Below, one piece after another: positions 5,393 to 7,756 of a stretch of 7,756 bases of DNA (position 1 is its first letter; every line of letters starts with the position of its first letter). The notes beneath the pieces were generated by a model. The model saw nothing but the letters and a program-made list of their open reading frames with translations, was not told the origin of the DNA and searched no databases. The position numbers and the translations under genes were made by a program. Origin of the DNA: Bifidobacterium breve (GTDB lineage Bacteria > Actinomycetota > Acidimicrobiia > Acidimicrobiales > Ilumatobacteraceae); assembly GCA_943325435.2 (NCBI GenBank), contig CALPPK020000042.1, positions 1 to 7,756 of the forward strand, written 5' to 3'.

Positions 5393-7756
5393 TTATTGAC
5401 CGTCAGTTCGCCACAAGTCGGCGCTCTCAGAAACAGGATTGATCAACAAGTCTGCAATAGACACTTCTGCAAGTCTGTCTTCTCGAAATGTTCCTTCAGT
5501 TTCAGACACCCAGTCAACCAAGCGGTCATAGCGGCGGTCGTATCCTTGCAACACTTGGCGTGCGGTACCGGCAGCAACAGTGTCGTGGAATGCAACATGC
5601 ATGAGTGAAATGCCCACAGTGGTTGACCCGTGAACTTCCGGAACAAACACAACAGTGCGGCCGTCTTTGCGACCACGAGCAACAAGTACTTCTTGGTCGG
5701 CAGCAACACGGTGCTTTGTACCCACAAGAGTTGCATTCGTTGTAACGCGCGATGTGAGGTCTTTGGCTACACCACCACGATCGATGATGGAGACTGTGGC
5801 GTTGCGAGCATCACCAGCAATTGCGTACCTGGTGAAACCTTCAACTGATGCAACTGCAGCATCAAGTGATGCCAAAACCTTGAGCGTTGCATACGACAGA
5901 TTGTCACGCGATGCACCGGCTTCAAGAACTGCGCGAACAAGAGCACGATCAAGAAGGCCCTCTTCGCTGCGAGAGATTCCGACGGTGACGGTCTTTGCTT
6001 GGTGCTTGATGGCGTCAATTGGGCGTGTCAATTCATCAATGCTGCGTGTGAGTGCATCGATGAGATCATCAAGAAGAGCTGATGGCGAAGCAGTGCGACC
6101 AGTTTGGCGTTGGAACGCTTGTAGTGGTTGTGGTCCGGTGACAATACGAAGAAGAGAAACCAGACGAACCGCTGTTGAGGCTTCAAGGTTTCCGTCGTAT
6201 TGGCCAGTTGCCAGAACTTGGAGGAACTGCTGAGTAACAGGAACGATTTGTGCTTCTACTTGGGTTAACGCAGTGTCACCACTGCCACCCCTGCCCACAA
6301 CGATTTCGACTACTTCACGCAATTGGCGTAACGGGCGAGCCAGTGCATCAATTGCCAATGCTGCTTCGTAACCGAAAAGGTGCCCAACCATAGAAGACAA
6401 CACAAAGGCAAGCGCAGGGTCTGCAACTGGCACGTACACCACGGCTGCAGCAGCAGAATCGAAACGGGTTTCACCTTGAGTAGCAACAACGATAGGGATT
6501 GCTTTGTGCGCCTTAAAGATTGCGACTTCTTTTGCCACGTCTGTAGCCGTACCGTCGCTGAGACCAGCAGCGCATACAAGAATCATTGGCTCGCACGAAA
6601 GGTCAATGTGCTTCTTGTCCTCAGTGACATCACACGAAATTGATTTGTAACACAGCTCTGACAACTTGATACGCACTTCATGAGCTGCAACTGTGTTCGG
6701 ACCATTTCCGACAACAGCCCAATAGCGCTTCATAGGTGCGTACTTCTGTGCGATAACGCCAATTTCGTTCCGTTGCGCGATCACTGTTTCCATGGCCACT
6801 GGCATATGAACAAGGGAATCAAGTATGCGATGCATACGGTCAGCATCAACCTTGCCCGTCGCCTGTGCAATGGCACACGACAAAATGGCTCCGGCAGCAA
6901 CCTGCGCATAGAACGCCTTGGTGCTTGCAACACTCATTTCAATATCACGACCGTCAGATGTGTAATACACGCCGTGGGCTTTGCTGGAAAGCTCACTTCC
7001 CCGGCGATTCACAATTGCCAAGACAGCTGCTCCACGAGAAGCTACCAAGTCAACTGTTCTGTTGGTATCCGTGGTGGTGCCGCTTTGGCTGACAGCAATT
7101 ACCAACATGTCAGACATATCGGTTGACATTGCAAAACCAGAGAGTTCAGTTGCAGTGAGTGCCTCAACTTGAATGGCAGCATCGAGCAATGAGCCGAGTA
7201 CGGGAATCAACGATGTGCCGGCAACGGCGGCGGTGCCTTGGCCGATAACACGAATACGTCGAATTGATCCGCTGGCTAAACGATCCTTGATTGTTTTCGG
7301 CATTGTGAACGAATCAAGATCAGGGACAAGTCGGCCGTTCACTTCAAGCGTGCGGCCACGAATTGTCTTGCGAAAACTACGAGGAGCTTCGGTGATTTCC
7401 TTTAATAGGAAATGCGGTGCATCACCACGGTCGATATCACGCGTAGTTACTTCAGCAACTGCAACGTCATTAGCCGTAACCGGAATCTCGATTCCGTCAT
7501 AGGCAATGCGAGTAATGCCTTCAACTGTGCCTGCTCCGTCAACGCGAAGGCGAACTACTTGCCCACGTGAATTGGGGTCGCCTTCTTTGCGTGGAGTCTC
7601 ACCATCAAGGCGTACAAAGTGCACAGTCTCTTCAACGGTTCCGTATGGCTCACTTGCAACGATGAAACGATCTTCAGCAAGGCCGATATACAAACCTTGT
7701 CCGCTGCCAAACAGTGCCAGGTACATATCGTTCGGATCACTTGCGGTCATGTACCC
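5393..7756 (-). CDS. glmS: GlmS-like glutamine--fructose-6-phosphate aminotransferase with long C-terminal extension, 5' end outside window
   Basis: GlmS makes glucosamine-6-phosphate from fructose-6-phosphate and glutamine, the entry to amino-sugar and peptidoglycan synthesis. 787 residues are visible without a stop; the Cys-led glutaminase start lies beyond 7756. Numbering from the in-frame Met at 7750: end of the glutaminase domain GLAEDRFIVASEPYG (23-37); HFLLKEITEAP (113-123); SIS1 (about 160-300) with GQGTAAVAGTS (170-180), AVSQSGTTTDT (219-229) and ASTKAF (275-280); SIS2 (about 340-480) with IKLSELCY (361-368). Lys362, Glu365 and His381 keep the 16-residue Glu-to-His spacing of E. coli Glu488 and His504. 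Ordinary GlmS stops near residue 485 of this numbering with a LAKSVTVE-type tail; here that tail is absent and about 300 residues follow. I recall similar long GlmS-like proteins in actinobacteria but cannot verify it. The SIS/glutaminase identity is firm; the standard GlmS reaction is likely, not proven. The true start and any 5' control region are not visible. Confidence 0.9.
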   Translation of the reverse strand, partial: GYMTASDPNDMYLALFGSGQGLYIGLAEDRFIVASEPYGTVEETVHFVRLDGETPRKEGDPNSRGQVVRLRVDGAGTVEGITRIAYDGIEIPVTANDVAVAEVTTRDIDRGDAPHFLLKEITEAPRSFRKTIRGRTLEVNGRLVPDLDSFTMPKTIKDRLASGSIRRIRVIGQGTAAVAGTSLIPVLGSLLDAAIQVEALTATELSGFAMSTDMSDMLVIAVSQSGTTTDTNRTVDLVASRGAAVLAIVNRRGSELSSKAHGVYYTSDGRDIEMSVASTKAFYAQVAAGAILSCAIAQATGKVDADRMHRILDSLVHMPVAMETVIAQRNEIGVIAQKYAPMKRYWAVVGNGPNTVAAHEVRIKLSELCYKSISCDVTEDKKHIDLSCEPMILVCAAGLSDGTATDVAKEVAIFKAHKAIPIVVATQGETRFDSAAAAVVYVPVADPALAFVLSSMVGHLFGYEAALAIDALARPLRQLREVVEIVVGRGGSGDTALTQVEAQIVPVTQQFLQVLATGQYDGNLEASTAVRLVSLLRIVTGPQPLQAFQRQTGRTASPSALLDDLIDALTRSIDELTRPIDAIKHQAKTVTVGISRSEEGLLDRALVRAVLEAGASRDNLSYATLKVLASLDAAVASVEGFTRYAIAGDARNATVSIIDRGGVAKDLTSRVTTNATLVGTKHRVAADQEVLVARGRKDGRTVVFVPEVHGSTTVGISLMHVAFHDTVAAGTARQVLQGYDRRYDRLVDWVSETEGTFREDRLAEVSIADLLINPVSESADLWRTDGQ
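5396..6295 (-). other. C-terminal extension domain(s) of the GlmS-like protein, unrecognised
   Basis: Residues 486-785 (numbered from the Met at 7750) follow SIS2 in the same frame. The first part looks largely helical (about 495-645, including FLQVLATGQY and LASLDAAVASVEGF), and the next part (about 650-730) is rich in short beta-prone stretches. The segment TRPIDAIKHQAKTVTVGISR (575-594) looks like a conserved functional motif, with Lys, His and Gln close together. It ends in LLINPVSESADLW, with no membrane segment or signal. I do not recognise a named domain. There is no frameshift, stop or internal start suggesting a separate gene: composition and codon style look continuous with the SIS part. 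It could be a regulatory or oligomerisation domain, or replace the missing GlmS C-tail; none of this can be decided from the sequence alone. Confidence 0.75.

Noticed and set aside
5655..6233. 192-residue open frame on the plus strand
   Set aside because: It lies wholly antisense to the GlmS-like gene, whose frame has clear domain conservation. Its translation is Arg/Ser-rich low-complexity with no recognisable motif, typical of a shadow frame.
6680..7126. 148-residue open frame on the plus strand
   Set aside because: Antisense to the two SIS domains of the GlmS-like protein; no plausible domain and no supporting start context.
7700..7756. glmS ribozyme/riboswitch upstream of glmS
   Set aside because: The sequence at this edge is still coding for the glutaminase domain, so the gene's 5' region lies outside the window and cannot be judged.

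Overview
The window is a gene-dense, single-strand block. Eight protein genes all run on the minus strand, so the transcription order is from high to low coordinates: glmS-like (5' end cut by the window edge), acpS, a bifunctional nnr (NAD(P)H-hydrate epimerase/dehydratase), alr, tsaE, tsaB, rimI and tsaD (3' end cut by the window edge). No RNA gene, mobile element, CRISPR array or non-coding stretch was seen. The only untranslated bases are 1 nt between glmS and acpS and 19 nt between acpS and nnr.

The gene order (glmS, acpS, fused nnr, alr, then the tsaE-tsaB-rimI-tsaD group) is the arrangement I associate with Actinomycetota. Base composition is roughly balanced by eye (near half G+C, varying locally), lower than in classical high-GC actinomycetes. 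Together with an unusually long GlmS-like protein, this suggests a moderate-GC actinobacterial lineage, perhaps Acidimicrobiia. The class-level guess is inference from memory and is weak.

Layout: 5393-7756 is the glmS-like gene. It shows the end of a glutaminase domain, two SIS (sugar isomerase) domains, and about 300 extra residues where an ordinary GlmS would already have ended. 5026-5391 is holo-ACP synthase. 3585-5006 is the two-domain NAD(P)HX repair enzyme. 2465-3595 is alanine racemase. 1-2468 is the tsaE-tsaB-rimI-tsaD cassette, whose junctions are all 4-base stop/start overlaps (GTGA or ATGA).

Functionally the block joins cell-envelope precursor supply (glucosamine-6-phosphate, D-alanine), activation of acyl carrier protein, repair of damaged nicotinamide cofactors, and the threonylcarbamoyl transfer step of tRNA t6A37 synthesis (TsaB, TsaD, TsaE) with the accompanying ribosomal-protein acetyltransferase RimI. 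TsaC/Sua5, which makes the threonylcarbamoyl-AMP substrate, is not in the window. With no room for internal terminators and chained overlaps, the genes are probably cotranscribed and partly translationally coupled from a promoter upstream of position 7756.

These are mostly ordinary housekeeping genes. The one feature that deserves real attention is the extended GlmS-like protein. I saw no evidence of a novel defence, mobile or regulatory system.
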